NCBI RefSeq assembly: GCF_000023825.1
Contig: NC_013061.1
Location: 1,240,001 to 1,304,000, forward strand
Length of the DNA: 64,000 nt
Source: Pedobacter heparinus DSM 2366
GTDB taxonomy: Bacteria > Bacteroidota > Bacteroidia > Sphingobacteriales > Sphingobacteriaceae
Direction: 5' to 3'
The notes beneath the pieces are model-generated. The model had not been told where the DNA came from, searched no databases, and saw only the letters and a list, made by a program, of their open reading frames with translations. Shown here piece by piece: positions 16,622-25,589 of the stretch (its first letter is position 1; every line of letters starts with the position of its first letter). The position numbers were made by a program, and so were the translations under genes.

Positions 16622-17349
16622 ATGGATTTCAAGCCTTACTTGCAAGAGATTGGACTAATAGAGGAAAGTATTGAATCTTTTGCCAATTATCCATTTAACA
16701 TTCCTGCGATAAAAATGATGCCTGTAATTAAATTTCATGCAGATGTTACTTTTATCGTTGGCGAGAATGGATCGGGAAAATCTACATTTATCGAATCCCT
16801 GGCACAGTGGCTAGGTCTGTCCAGGGAAGGTGGCTCAAATCAAAGCAGAGTGACAGAAAGGGCAGGTTTGTCGCTATCAAATCATTTGAGAGGGGTAAAG
16901 GGGGTTCGTAAACCCTCGGATTATTTTTTTCTACGTGCAGAAAGTTTGTATAATGTGGCGACTTATCTTGATGAAGTGGGACGCGTAGCTCAAAACTACG
17001 GAGTCAATTCTCTACATGAATGTTCGCACGGAGAATCTTTCTTAGCAATAATGGCAAATAGACTAGGGGGTAATGGTCTTTATCTCTTTGATGAACCGGA
17101 GGCTGCGCTTTCTCCAACACGGCAACTGACTGCTTTGAATCTTATTGATACATTAGTAAAAAAAAATCACAGTTCATAATTGCCACACACTCTCCAATAC
17201 TGCTGGCATATCCAAATTCGAAGATTTATCAATTTGATGAAAGTGGCGTAAAACAAGTTAGCTATGAAGAAACAGAACAATTTATGGTTACAAAGGCCTT
17301 CCTGAATAATTATAAATCGATGGTGAAAAGTTTATTAAGAGATGATTAA
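16622..17349 (+). pseudogene. ABC/SMC-like AAA ATPase, frameshifted at an A9 run
   Basis: The first 186 codons encode an ATPase with Walker A GENGSGKST (residues 47-55), a signature-like CSHGES and Walker B LYLFDEPEAAL, as in the COG3910-type predicted ATPases. The frame then stops at 17177-17179. The next frame continues the family exactly (FIIATHSPILLAYPNSKIY, with the H-loop) and ends at 17347-17349. The break lies at nine consecutive A (17158-17166); ten A would restore one protein of about 242 residues. It may be a real mutation, an assembly error or a slippage site. The H-loop is needed for hydrolysis, so the short product should be inactive. Confidence 0.75.
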
Positions 17350-17419
17350 TACAAACAGCAACCCCATCGTATTTTATAATTTGGAAAATCCCAAAACCCC
17401 CGAATGGATGTTCTGGGTT

Positions 17420-18283
17420 TTATTTTTGAAGGGCCTGGATTTCTTCTTTTGAAAGTTTGGTATATTTTATAATCTGATCAATAGGCAAGTTGTCAGATAA
17501 CATTTGACGGGCAATTTCAACAGCTTTTTTGTGTTTTGCTTCTTCTACAGCATAATCCAACACATTTTTACTGTCCCATTTCTGCTTTAAACTTGTATTG
17601 TACATATCTCTTTCCTCCTTAGTCAGGTTGGCGTATTTAGCTAATGCAAAAAACTGATCAAATTCCGGGCCGGATAAATATGCAGGACGCTGTTTAAATT
17701 CTGTTAAATGTTTTAATGCATATAACCATTTATCCAGTTCTGTATGCAATTCATGCGGCTTCTTCACAAAGTTAAGCATCTCTATAAATATAAAGCTGAG
17801 TTTATCGTAAAATATTTTTCCTGTATGCCTGTTGGCCAGGCATATATCCTGCAGGTATTCATATCTGGGGGTGTCGGGGAGGTTAAAGTTTTCCAGGAAG
17901 GCCAGCAGGTAAACTTCTGAGATGTTATAAGCCCATCCTTTTATTTTTCCTTTTGGTGATTGTTCGCTGATGGCCCTTGAAGTATAGTACAAAGCACGTT
18001 CTTTAAAATATTTCTGGTAACCGGTTTGAACCTCGATAATAAACCTGCTTCCGTCGGCATCGGTACAAACTATGTCGAATACCACACCTCCCTCTTCTTT
18101 TATTTCGCCATGATATTCGTTTTTTCCGAACTGGATTTCTGTAATGTACTTTTTACCTTTATACAACTCATTTAAAAAACCGATGAGTATTGGCTTACTT
18201 TCATCTGTGGCAAATAACCGTTTAAAAGCGACATCTAAAAATGGATCGATATAAGTGGTGGTTTGTATAGTTTGGTTTGGCAT
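17420..18283 (-). CDS. Rpn-family PD-(D/E)XK nuclease (recombination-promoting / transposase-like)
   Basis: 287 residues starting MPNQTIQTTTYIDPFLDVAF. The N-terminal 150 residues are typical of the Rpn/PDDEXK_2 family: DPFLDVAFKRLFA, then VVFDIVCTDADGSRFIIEVQ, which supplies the D and ExQ of the nuclease core, followed by RALYYTSRAIS and YNISEVYLLAFL. The C-terminal part is helical and ends in a short LSKEEIQALQK segment common in the family. Such proteins are found in multiple copies and promote RecA-independent recombination in E. coli. A TAGCTTTG element is 24 bases before the start. It lies between remnants and the sigma locus, fitting a mobile patch. Confidence 0.85.
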   Translation of the reverse strand: MPNQTIQTTTYIDPFLDVAFKRLFATDESKPILIGFLNELYKGKKYITEIQFGKNEYHGEIKEEGGVVFDIVCTDADGSRFIIEVQTGYQKYFKERALYYTSRAISEQSPKGKIKGWAYNISEVYLLAFLENFNLPDTPRYEYLQDICLANRHTGKIFYDKLSFIFIEMLNFVKKPHELHTELDKWLYALKHLTEFKQRPAYLSGPEFDQFFALAKYANLTKEERDMYNTSLKQKWDSKNVLDYAVEEAKHKKAVEIARQMLSDNLPIDQIIKYTKLSKEEIQALQK

Positions 18284-18306
18284 TTATTACTGGTTTAGTT
18301 ACACAG

Positions 18307-18314
18307 CAAAGCTA
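18307..18314 (-). promoter_or_regulatory. -7 promoter element of the Rpn-type gene
   Basis: The minus strand reads TAGCTTTG, a full match to TAnnTTTG, 24-31 bases before the ATG at 18283. No good -33 TTTG at 19-21 bases was found. Confidence 0.45.
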
Positions 18315-18701
18315 CTCTGGTAAAAATTGGAAAACCTAGGTTGGCCGAAATTCAGCTAAAATCGCGGTTTTTTATAAGTATTGCCTAATAAAATATGTTT
18401 AGAGCTTATGCTGGTAGAGGCTTACAGAATGTTGTTTGGTAGGAAAATAATATATACCCGACTATGCGAATCTTTTGTTGCGGTATGGCTTAAGGGGGAA
18501 ATTTAAAAATGCTGGAAATTTTATTTTCTTTTAAATTTGGTTTGGCAGTATGCCAAGGCATGTTTTGTACCAAATGGGCTGATAGTCACTTCAGGATATG
18601 TGGTTTTTAGCGCTGGTTTGTATAAGTTTACCTGAGGATTGGGTTTTGATTTATTCGAAATTTTAGTTAACTTAATATTGGGATTTAAACATAACAAGGA
18701 A
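18315..18701 (+). promoter_or_regulatory. Intergenic region upstream of the ECF sigma factor
   Basis: This gap of nearly 400 bases holds no credible gene. It contains the AT-rich block 18499-18535, which recurs at 16397-16432, and a TAAGTTTA element near 18623 that is close to the -7 consensus and lies about 70 bases before the sigma factor ATG. The repeated block is probably part of the sigma gene's control region. Confidence 0.4.
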
Positions 18702-19268
18702 ATGAGTGCTTATAGTACTTATACAGATCAGGAGCTACTCGCTAAATTGCGTGGTGGAGACAAGTTTGCATTTGATGAAATTTACACAAAGCACTGGAGC
18801 AAGGTGTATAACCAGAGTTTCAAAAAATTACATGACCCGGAACTGGCCAAGGATATTACACAGGAAGTATTTATCTATTTATGGCAACACCGGGAAAACA
18901 ATCTTATTGAAAACCTACCGGCCTATCTTTTTACTTCGGTACGGAACAATGTGTTCAGGGCATTGAAAAAACAAGACCGTTTTATTCCTGTTACGGATTT
19001 GATTATAGAGGCCCGGGCATTTTACCCGGATGCAGATGCGGATTTGCTTGCGAAAGAATTTTTTAAAACCTACGATATATTGGTTAATGCAATGCCGCCT
19101 GCACAGCAGCGGATTTTCAGGATGCATTATCATGACGATCTTTCGACCCAGGAGATTGCAAAAATACTAAAGCTTTCGAGAGGAACGGTACAAAATCAAC
19201 TTACCAGGGCAGTAACGTTGTTGAGGGCTTCGTTGTTGAGTATTGCTTTGATGATAAGCCAGCAGTAG
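18702..19268 (+). CDS. ECF RNA polymerase sigma factor (FecI-like)
   Basis: 188 residues. The start at 18702 (MSAYSTYTDQELLAKLRGGD, after AACAAGGAA) is preferred over 18639 because family members begin with this motif. The sigma-2 region is at about residues 25-90 (YTKHWSKVYNQSF, DITQEVFIYLWQHREN, AYLFTSVRNNVF). Sigma-4 is at about 130-178 (PPAQQRIFRMHYHDDLSTQE, then LKLSRGTVQNQLTRA). Members next to FecR and SusC direct transcription of the outer-membrane transport operon when the receptor is loaded. The FecR partner lies 1.3 kb downstream, separated by an opposed ATPase gene. Confidence 0.9.
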   Translation: MSAYSTYTDQELLAKLRGGDKFAFDEIYTKHWSKVYNQSFKKLHDPELAKDITQEVFIYLWQHRENNLIENLPAYLFTSVRNNVFRALKKQDRFIPVTDLIIEARAFYPDADADLLAKEFFKTYDILVNAMPPAQQRIFRMHYHDDLSTQEIAKILKLSRGTVQNQLTRAVTLLRASLLSIALMISQQ

Positions 19269-19300
19269 TATTATTGAGACTGTTTTCTGCTTCGCAACTG

Positions 19301-20473
19301 CTACTTGGTCAGCAATTCTTCCATTATGCCGCAAAGAGAGATCGCAGTTATATTTTCTGCCATTGGGAATCTATCCTGGCCTGAATAAACAACAAACCTC
19401 TTACTTGGGTTGATGTCCTGACAGGCTATATGAAATCCTTTAGACAGTGTTGGTGCAGAGTTCCGCTTAATTTCTATAGCCCATTTCTCATTACCGGAGA
19501 ACTCCAAAACTAAGTCTATTTCCGCCCCATTAGAAGTTCTGTAATAATATGGAATAACATTATTGGGCGCAACCGATAAGATATTTTCAATCACAAATCC
19601 TTCCCAGCTTCCTCCTGCTACTGGGTGGCCAAGCAGATCATTATAGCTTTCCAAATTAAGCAAGGCATGCGTAATTCCACTATCTCTTACATATACTTTT
19701 GGAGTTTTTACCAGACGTTTTCCAACATTTTGAGTCCAGGGTTGTAAGCGGCGTACTAATAATAAATCAACCATCAGATCCAGATATCTGCTCACTGTTG
19801 TTGAAGTGACTTCCAGACTTTTAGAAATTTGTGAAGCATTGGTCATTCCTCCCTGAACATGCGCAAGCATCGTCCAGAATCTTTCCAGTGTGACAGCTGG
19901 AATGCGGGGTCCTAAAAGTGGAATATCTCGTTCAAGGTAGGTTCTGATAAAATCACGCCTCCATGCCATACTATTCTTATCACTATCAGCGAGCAGGCTT
20001 TCAGGAAATCCCCCTCTTAACCAAAGCTGGTTTTGGTTTTCAGCATTGTTAGCCTTAAATTCTAAAGCATCAACACCTTGGAGTTCTATATAAGCAATCC
20101 TACCTGCAAGCGACTCACTGGACTGTTGAAGCAAATCCATAGAGGCGGATCCCAGAAATAAAAACTGTCCATATTTATGTCCTCTCCTACGCTCTTTGTC
20201 AATGATTCCGCGAAGTGATGCAAATATTTCAGGTACCCGTTGAACCTCATCCATGATAATCAGATGATCACGATTTTCTTCGTGGAACGCACTTACATCC
20301 TGGATTTTTTGAAGATCAAGGCTATCCTCCAAATCAAGATAAACAGCAGTTGTTGTGTCACTGATGTTCATTGCAATGGTTGTTTTTCCAACCTGACGCG
20401 GTCCCATTAATGCTACAGAAGCGCTTCTTTTGAGTGCTTCTTCGACTTGTTTTTCTACTCTTCTTAAAATCAT
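19301..20473 (-). CDS. AAA ATPase with DUF4143 domain
   Basis: 390 residues from ATG at 20473 (MILRRVEKQVEEALKRSASV); the longer frame to 20533 would cover a palindrome and is not favoured. Walker A is MGPRQVGKTTIA and Walker B is HLIIMDEVQRVP. A winged-helix segment follows (MTNASQISKSLEVTSTTVSR). The DUF4143 C-terminus ends in a nuclease-like core, NGAEIDLVLEF with AIEIKRNSA. Such ATPases are widespread and often horizontally moved; their role is not established. It is opposite in direction to, and sits between, the sigma factor and its anti-sigma gene, so it was probably inserted into that operon. Confidence 0.85.
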   Translation of the reverse strand: MILRRVEKQVEEALKRSASVALMGPRQVGKTTIAMNISDTTTAVYLDLEDSLDLQKIQDVSAFHEENRDHLIIMDEVQRVPEIFASLRGIIDKERRRGHKYGQFLFLGSASMDLLQQSSESLAGRIAYIELQGVDALEFKANNAENQNQLWLRGGFPESLLADSDKNSMAWRRDFIRTYLERDIPLLGPRIPAVTLERFWTMLAHVQGGMTNASQISKSLEVTSTTVSRYLDLMVDLLLVRRLQPWTQNVGKRLVKTPKVYVRDSGITHALLNLESYNDLLGHPVAGGSWEGFVIENILSVAPNNVIPYYYRTSNGAEIDLVLEFSGNEKWAIEIKRNSAPTLSKGFHIACQDINPSKRFVVYSGQDRFPMAENITAISLCGIMEELLTK

Positions 20474-20510
20474 CCATGCAAATTTAATATTTAATATTGA
20501 ATTTGCATGG
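20474..20510. promoter_or_regulatory. 11-bp inverted repeat directly before the DUF4143 ATPase start
   Basis: CCATGCAAATT at 20474-20484 and its exact complement AATTTGCATGG at 20500-20510 flank an AT-only-like 15-base spacer. The repeat abuts the ATPase start codon at 20473. It may be an operator for self-regulation or form a hairpin in the 5' end of the mRNA. Confidence 0.55.
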
Positions 20511-20604
20511 TTAAATTCTGGTTTTAGCACCAAAATATTTTTTCATTTCTTATGTGACTTTTTCATTTTCATGTCTCATGTATATAAATGGCATGTTATA
20601 AACA

Positions 20605-21759
20605 ATGGAAAAGAAGCAATTTATACTGATACTTGGAAGGTACTTAAAGCAACAGGCTACACCTGATGAGGAAAGGCTTTTACATACCTACTATCATTTG
20701 TTTATGGCAGATAGCGATGTGCTGTTACTGCTGAATGATGCTGAGAAAGAAAAATTGAAACTCCAGATCAAAGCAGGAATTGATGCTGTTATAGAAAATA
20801 CAGCCAACAAACCAGTTAAGCCAGTTTATAAACTTTGGCCACGTATTGCCATAGCTGCCGCTGCGGTAGCAGCGATTGTTTTTGGGGTATTCTTTTTTAA
20901 AGCACCCCGCGATCTTGAGGGAAGCGCAGCGACGAGAGAACTCATGAACGACATTGCCCCGGGTAAAAACACCGCAACCCTTACCCTTGCCAATGGTAAA
21001 ACCATAATCCTAAGCGATGTTAAAACCGGGGTAATTGTTGATGCGAACAGTTTGAAGTATAATGACAACACCCTCATCTCGACCGAAGGGAGAGATAACG
21101 GCCCTGGCGGGGATGACGTGGTAATGAGCACTCCACGCGGCGGCACCTACCAAATTACCTTACCCGATGGCACACGTGCCTGGCTAAATGCCGACACAAA
21201 AATTTCTTTCCCATCACAATTTATTGGTAAGGAACGCAAAATTTTGATAATAAATGGAGAGGTGTATTTTGAGGTGGCTAAAAACAAGGAGAAACCTTTT
21301 ATAGTAGAGAGTGATGGACAGGAGGTAACCGTACTGGGTACGCATTTTAACATTAGTGCTTACAAGGATGAAGGAGCGATTAAGACGACTTTGCTGGAAG
21401 GCAGTGTGAAAGTGTCGTCATCTGGACAGCGTGTAGTAATCCTAAAACCCAACCAGCAATCTACTGTTGGGGCCAATGCCGGTATAACGGTTAAACAGGT
21501 AGACCCTGAAGATGCAATTGCATGGAAAGAGGGCTATTTTATTTTTAACAGTGAGAATCTGGATGAGGTGATGCGACGGGTATCAAGGTGGTATAACGTA
21601 CAGGTGGTATTTGAAGATGAGAGTTTAAAACACGAAACTTTTATTGGAACAATTAGCAAATATGAACAGGTTTCGAAGGTGTTAAATATGCTTGCCAGAA
21701 CCAAAGTAGCGGAATTTAAAATAGAAGGTAATACTATAATTATAAATAAAAAGAAATAA
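20605..21759 (+). CDS. FecR-family anti-sigma factor
   Basis: 384 residues. A short cytoplasmic N-terminus (MEKKQFILILGRYLKQQATP) precedes one membrane helix at about residues 80-97 (IAIAAAAVAAIVFGVFFF). A periplasmic FecR domain follows (TPRGGTYQITLPDGTRAWLN, GEVYFEVAKNKEKPFIV, VTVLGTHFNISAY) and the protein ends with a DUF4974 domain (AWKEGYFIFNSENLDEVMRR). It should hold the ECF sigma factor at 18702 inactive until the TonB-dependent receptor encoded downstream signals through its periplasmic extension. The spacing to the receptor gene is 247 bases, containing the inverted repeat TGATTGC/GCAATCA at 21958-21989 and no gene. Confidence 0.92.
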   Translation: MEKKQFILILGRYLKQQATPDEERLLHTYYHLFMADSDVLLLLNDAEKEKLKLQIKAGIDAVIENTANKPVKPVYKLWPRIAIAAAAVAAIVFGVFFFKAPRDLEGSAATRELMNDIAPGKNTATLTLANGKTIILSDVKTGVIVDANSLKYNDNTLISTEGRDNGPGGDDVVMSTPRGGTYQITLPDGTRAWLNADTKISFPSQFIGKERKILIINGEVYFEVAKNKEKPFIVESDGQEVTVLGTHFNISAYKDEGAIKTTLLEGSVKVSSSGQRVVILKPNQQSTVGANAGITVKQVDPEDAIAWKEGYFIFNSENLDEVMRRVSRWYNVQVVFEDESLKHETFIGTISKYEQVSKVLNMLARTKVAEFKIEGNTIIINKKK

Positions 21760-22006
21760 GACGGTTTAACCAGCCGCAGGGCATCATCTCCCTATTGATT
21801 TAATGATTAATTTATTCAACTAAAACTAACCGAAAACATGAACAACCAGAAAGACATTCCATAGCATAGGACGAAAAAATAAAGGGCCCCGATTTGTATC
21901 GAAACCCTTTAATATCTGCTTCCTGAAAACATTGATAAACAATATTTTGTAACCTGGTGATTGCTCGTCCTTCGAAAAATTTGCAATCATCATAACAGAT
22001 ACGTAA

Positions 22007-25000
22007 ATGTATAAAATTTCTACCAGATATGGTATGCCGAGGGGCTACCTTATAAAACTACCTGTAATTAAAAGAAAATGGCTTATGCGAGTTAACTTGA
22101 TCATACTCTTATTAATTACTACGCTGATGCAGGTAGGCGCAGCTACTTTTGCCCAAAAAGTGACACTGAAAGAGAATGGGCTTACCATGGAACGGATGTT
22201 TAAGGAAATAAGAAAACAAACCGGCTATGATGTTTTGATGAGGAATACAAGTTTAAAAGGGCTAAAAGTTAATGCAAATTTTCAGGATACCCCTTTAGAA
22301 AAAGTAATGGATTTCCTGGTTCAGGGAACCAATTTGACCTATAGCATTGAGGAAAAAACAATTGTTATAACTGAAAAATCTCCCTCTTTTATAGACCGGG
22401 CCAGGAACGTCATCTCGAATATTGTGAGAGATCTAACTGTAAAAGGAAAGGTAACAGACCAGGATGGGAAGCCGCTCCCAAACGCAAGTATCCGGGTAAA
22501 AGGGAGAAGTGCTGTTACGAATACTAACCAGAATGGTGAGTTTGAGCTTAAAGGCGTGGATGATGATGCGGTGTTATTAGTGAGTTATGTGGGGTTTAAG
22601 CCCTTGGAGATTAGTTTGAAGGATGCGTTGATGCCCTTGGAAATTAAGTTGAATATTCAGACTGGGGAGTTGGAGGAAGTAAAAGTGGAATATAATACTG
22701 GTTACCAAAAAATCCCTAAAGAAAGGGCTACTGGCAGTTTTGTGTTTATTGATAGTGCAACGATTAACAGAAGGGTGGGTGGAAATATTTTGGCGAGGTT
22801 AAAAAATCTTGTGCCAGGATTGCTGTTTGATAAAAGCTCGACAGAGGCTGGGAAGGAAAGGCTTCAGCTTAGAGGAATGTATTCCTTCTCTGAATCAATG
22901 GCAATACCATTAATCGTTGTCGATAATTTTCCTTACGAAGGAGACATAAATAACATCAATCCTAATGATGTAGAAAACATCACTATTTTGCGTGATGCGG
23001 CGGCCGCGTCCATTTGGGGTGCAAAAGCGGGTAACGGGGTAATTGTGATTACTACCAAACAAGGTAAATTTAACCAAAAAGCAGAGGTTTCTATAACTTC
23101 AACTATTTCTTTGGCTGGAAAACCCGATCTCTTTAAACTCCCTATTGTATCCTCTGATGTAATTGTTGATCTGGAACAATTTCTTTATGAAAGAGGTACT
23201 TACAATTACGGCTTAAGTGATCCATATATCCCAGTGTCTAAAGTGGCTTTGATTTTAGACGAGTTAAAAGCAGGGAAGATATCAGACGAAGAATCAGAAC
23301 GTCAATTGAACATATTGAGAAATACAGATATAAGGAATGATTTATTAAAATACAGTTATAGAAATAGTGTGAATCAGGGTCATGCTTTAAATATTTCGGG
23401 AGGCTCCAATGCCATCAAATATTTCATATCTGCGGGATACAATAAAGACTTAACCTCCCTTAAGCGTGATGACAATACTCGATTTACATTAAGTTCAAAT
23501 AATACAATTCAGTTGGCCAAGAATCTTGAAATGCAAACTAGTGTTAATTTTATTAGTGGTCAAATTTCAAACAACAACACGGTTGAATATGGTAAAGGCA
23601 CATTAAATGTTCCAAATTATTATAACCTTTCGGATGCTGAGGGCAATTCACTATCGATACCATATTATTTTAAGCAATCTTTTTTAGATACTGCTGGACG
23701 AGGAAAGTTGTTGGATTGGAGTTATAGACCACTTGACGAATTGAGAAATAATGATAACACTCTTAGAAGCCACACTTTTATAGGTCGTGTCAATCTGAAG
23801 TTCAACATTTTAAAAACACTGAAGCTTAGTGCAGATTATCAATACTCAAAGGGTACAGTATCGAATCGTACATACAATTCCATTGATTCATACTTTACTA
23901 GGGACTTGATAAATATGTTCTCCAATCTTCAAGCAAATGTGTCGAGTGATAAAAAGTACCCCGTACCAATGTCTGGAATTCTTGACCTAACGAATAGTGA
24001 GCTTTCAACTCAAAACTTGCGCTCTAACCTTAATTTTAATCAAAGCTGGTGCAATAGACATGAACTGAATTTTACTGGGGGAGCAGAGCTTAGTGAAAAG
24101 AAAACGAGCTTCTATGCAAATCGTAGTTATGGTTATAACAAGGAATTGTCGGTAACTTCCAATGTAGACTTCATCAATCCATACCCTACCTATTATGGCT
24201 TTTTATTTCAAATTCCAGACATTGGCGGTAACAAAATTAATTCTCAAAATAATCGGTTTGTTGCATTATATGCAAATAGTTCCTATACGTACAATAATAA
24301 ATATACTATTTCAGGAAGCATTAGAAAGGATGCGGCTAATTTGCTTGGTGTGAATACCAATCAAAGAGGAAGGCCATTCTGGAGTACAGGTTTATTATGG
24401 AAGATTAGCCAAGAACAATGGTATTCATCGGCTATCCTACCTTCGCTTAGTACAAGGATGAGCTTTGGTAATGGTGGAAATACACGCTTTAATGGTTCTG
24501 CGTTGACAACAATTAACTATTTGCCATCATCTCTTAATCCGAGTATTAATTTGCCCTCAGCTAGAATTAGTGGGAATGGCAATCCTGATCTAAGATGGGA
24601 AAAAGTAGCCCAATTAAATATCGGGATAGACTTTGGCTTTAAAAATGATATCGTTTCAGGAAGTATTGAATACTATAAAAAAAAATCAACAGATGTTTTA
24701 GCTTTTCGACCTCTCGATCCGACAACAGGTATACTATCAATCACCTCAAATTCTGCAAGTATAAAAGGGAGTGGCATAGATCTAAAGGTTAACGCTAACC
24801 TAATTAGATCTACAGCTTTTAACTGGTATCTAGCCGGAAACTTTAGCACAGCTAAATTTCTCGTAAATGAGTATTTGTATGAGCAGGATTTAACAAGTAA
24901 GATACTAAACGGGACGCTTGATCCCATAAAGGGGTATACTCCATATTTACTGACTAGTTATAAGTGGATGGGCCTGGATCCAAAAAACGGCGATCCGCAA

Positions 25001-25579
25001 GGTGTATTAGATGGTCAAGTCAGTAAAGATTGGGATAAAATAACAAATTCTACTCCATTTGATGGGATAGTTAAACATGGTTCAGGAGTTCCTACATCAT
25101 TTGGAAATTTAGTGAATAGTATTTCTTATAAAAGCTTTACATTTTCGGCCAATTTGATTTATAAATTTAATTACTATTTCAAAAGCCCTCAATATTCGGC
25201 TAATCAACAACAACAAATTGGTATAACCAGTTTAAGCGATGAATATAATAAAAGGTGGCAAGCGCAAGGAGACGAAAAGCATACAAATGTCCCTTCATTC
25301 TCATATCCTACTCCAATAAGTAGAGATATATTTTTTAACAGTTCAGAAGCACGTGTTGAAAAAGGTGATCATATCAGAATTGACGACTTTTCTTTATCCT
25401 ATATCATTAATAAGTCTGCATTTAAGATGCTCCCATTTAAAAGTCTTGGCTTAACCGCAAATGTTTCTAACCTGAATTTAATTTTATGGAAAGCTACGAA
25501 AACAGATCTCGACCCGGAAAATCCGGGAGGAAATATTGCTGGTAAAATCGTTTCTCTTGCTGCTAATATAATTTTTTAA
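22007..25579 (+). CDS. SusC/RagA-type TonB-dependent receptor with signalling domain
   Basis: 1190 residues. After a long N-terminal leader (signal segment MRVNLIILLLITTLMQVGAA from about residue 27) comes an STN/secretin-like signalling domain (residues about 50-125). A CarboxypepD_reg-like beta-sandwich follows (LTVKGKVTDQDGKPLPNASI, about 145-225), then the plug with the SusC signature (VDNFPYEGDINNINPNDVEN, ILRDAAAASIWGAKAGNGVI) and a long beta-barrel. The STN domain fits a receptor that reports to the FecR protein upstream. With SusD it should import an oligosaccharide or peptide; the substrate cannot be told. The first methionine is uncertain; ATG at 22088 would start at the signal peptide proper. 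Confidence 0.92.
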   Translation: MYKISTRYGMPRGYLIKLPVIKRKWLMRVNLIILLLITTLMQVGAATFAQKVTLKENGLTMERMFKEIRKQTGYDVLMRNTSLKGLKVNANFQDTPLEKVMDFLVQGTNLTYSIEEKTIVITEKSPSFIDRARNVISNIVRDLTVKGKVTDQDGKPLPNASIRVKGRSAVTNTNQNGEFELKGVDDDAVLLVSYVGFKPLEISLKDALMPLEIKLNIQTGELEEVKVEYNTGYQKIPKERATGSFVFIDSATINRRVGGNILARLKNLVPGLLFDKSSTEAGKERLQLRGMYSFSESMAIPLIVVDNFPYEGDINNINPNDVENITILRDAAAASIWGAKAGNGVIVITTKQGKFNQKAEVSITSTISLAGKPDLFKLPIVSSDVIVDLEQFLYERGTYNYGLSDPYIPVSKVALILDELKAGKISDEESERQLNILRNTDIRNDLLKYSYRNSVNQGHALNISGGSNAIKYFISAGYNKDLTSLKRDDNTRFTLSSNNTIQLAKNLEMQTSVNFISGQISNNNTVEYGKGTLNVPNYYNLSDAEGNSLSIPYYFKQSFLDTAGRGKLLDWSYRPLDELRNNDNTLRSHTFIGRVNLKFNILKTLKLSADYQYSKGTVSNRTYNSIDSYFTRDLINMFSNLQANVSSDKKYPVPMSGILDLTNSELSTQNLRSNLNFNQSWCNRHELNFTGGAELSEKKTSFYANRSYGYNKELSVTSNVDFINPYPTYYGFLFQIPDIGGNKINSQNNRFVALYANSSYTYNNKYTISGSIRKDAANLLGVNTNQRGRPFWSTGLLWKISQEQWYSSAILPSLSTRMSFGNGGNTRFNGSALTTINYLPSSLNPSINLPSARISGNGNPDLRWEKVAQLNIGIDFGFKNDIVSGSIEYYKKKSTDVLAFRPLDPTTGILSITSNSASIKGSGIDLKVNANLIRSTAFNWYLAGNFSTAKFLVNEYLYEQDLTSKILNGTLDPIKGYTPYLLTSYKWMGLDPKNGDPQGVLDGQVSKDWDKITNSTPFDGIVKHGSGVPTSFGNLVNSISYKSFTFSANLIYKFNYYFKSPQYSANQQQQIGITSLSDEYNKRWQAQGDEKHTNVPSFSYPTPISRDIFFNSSEARVEKGDHIRIDDFSLSYIINKSAFKMLPFKSLGLTANVSNLNLILWKATKTDLDPENPGGNIAGKIVSLAANIIF

Positions 25580-25589
25580 TAAATAAGCG

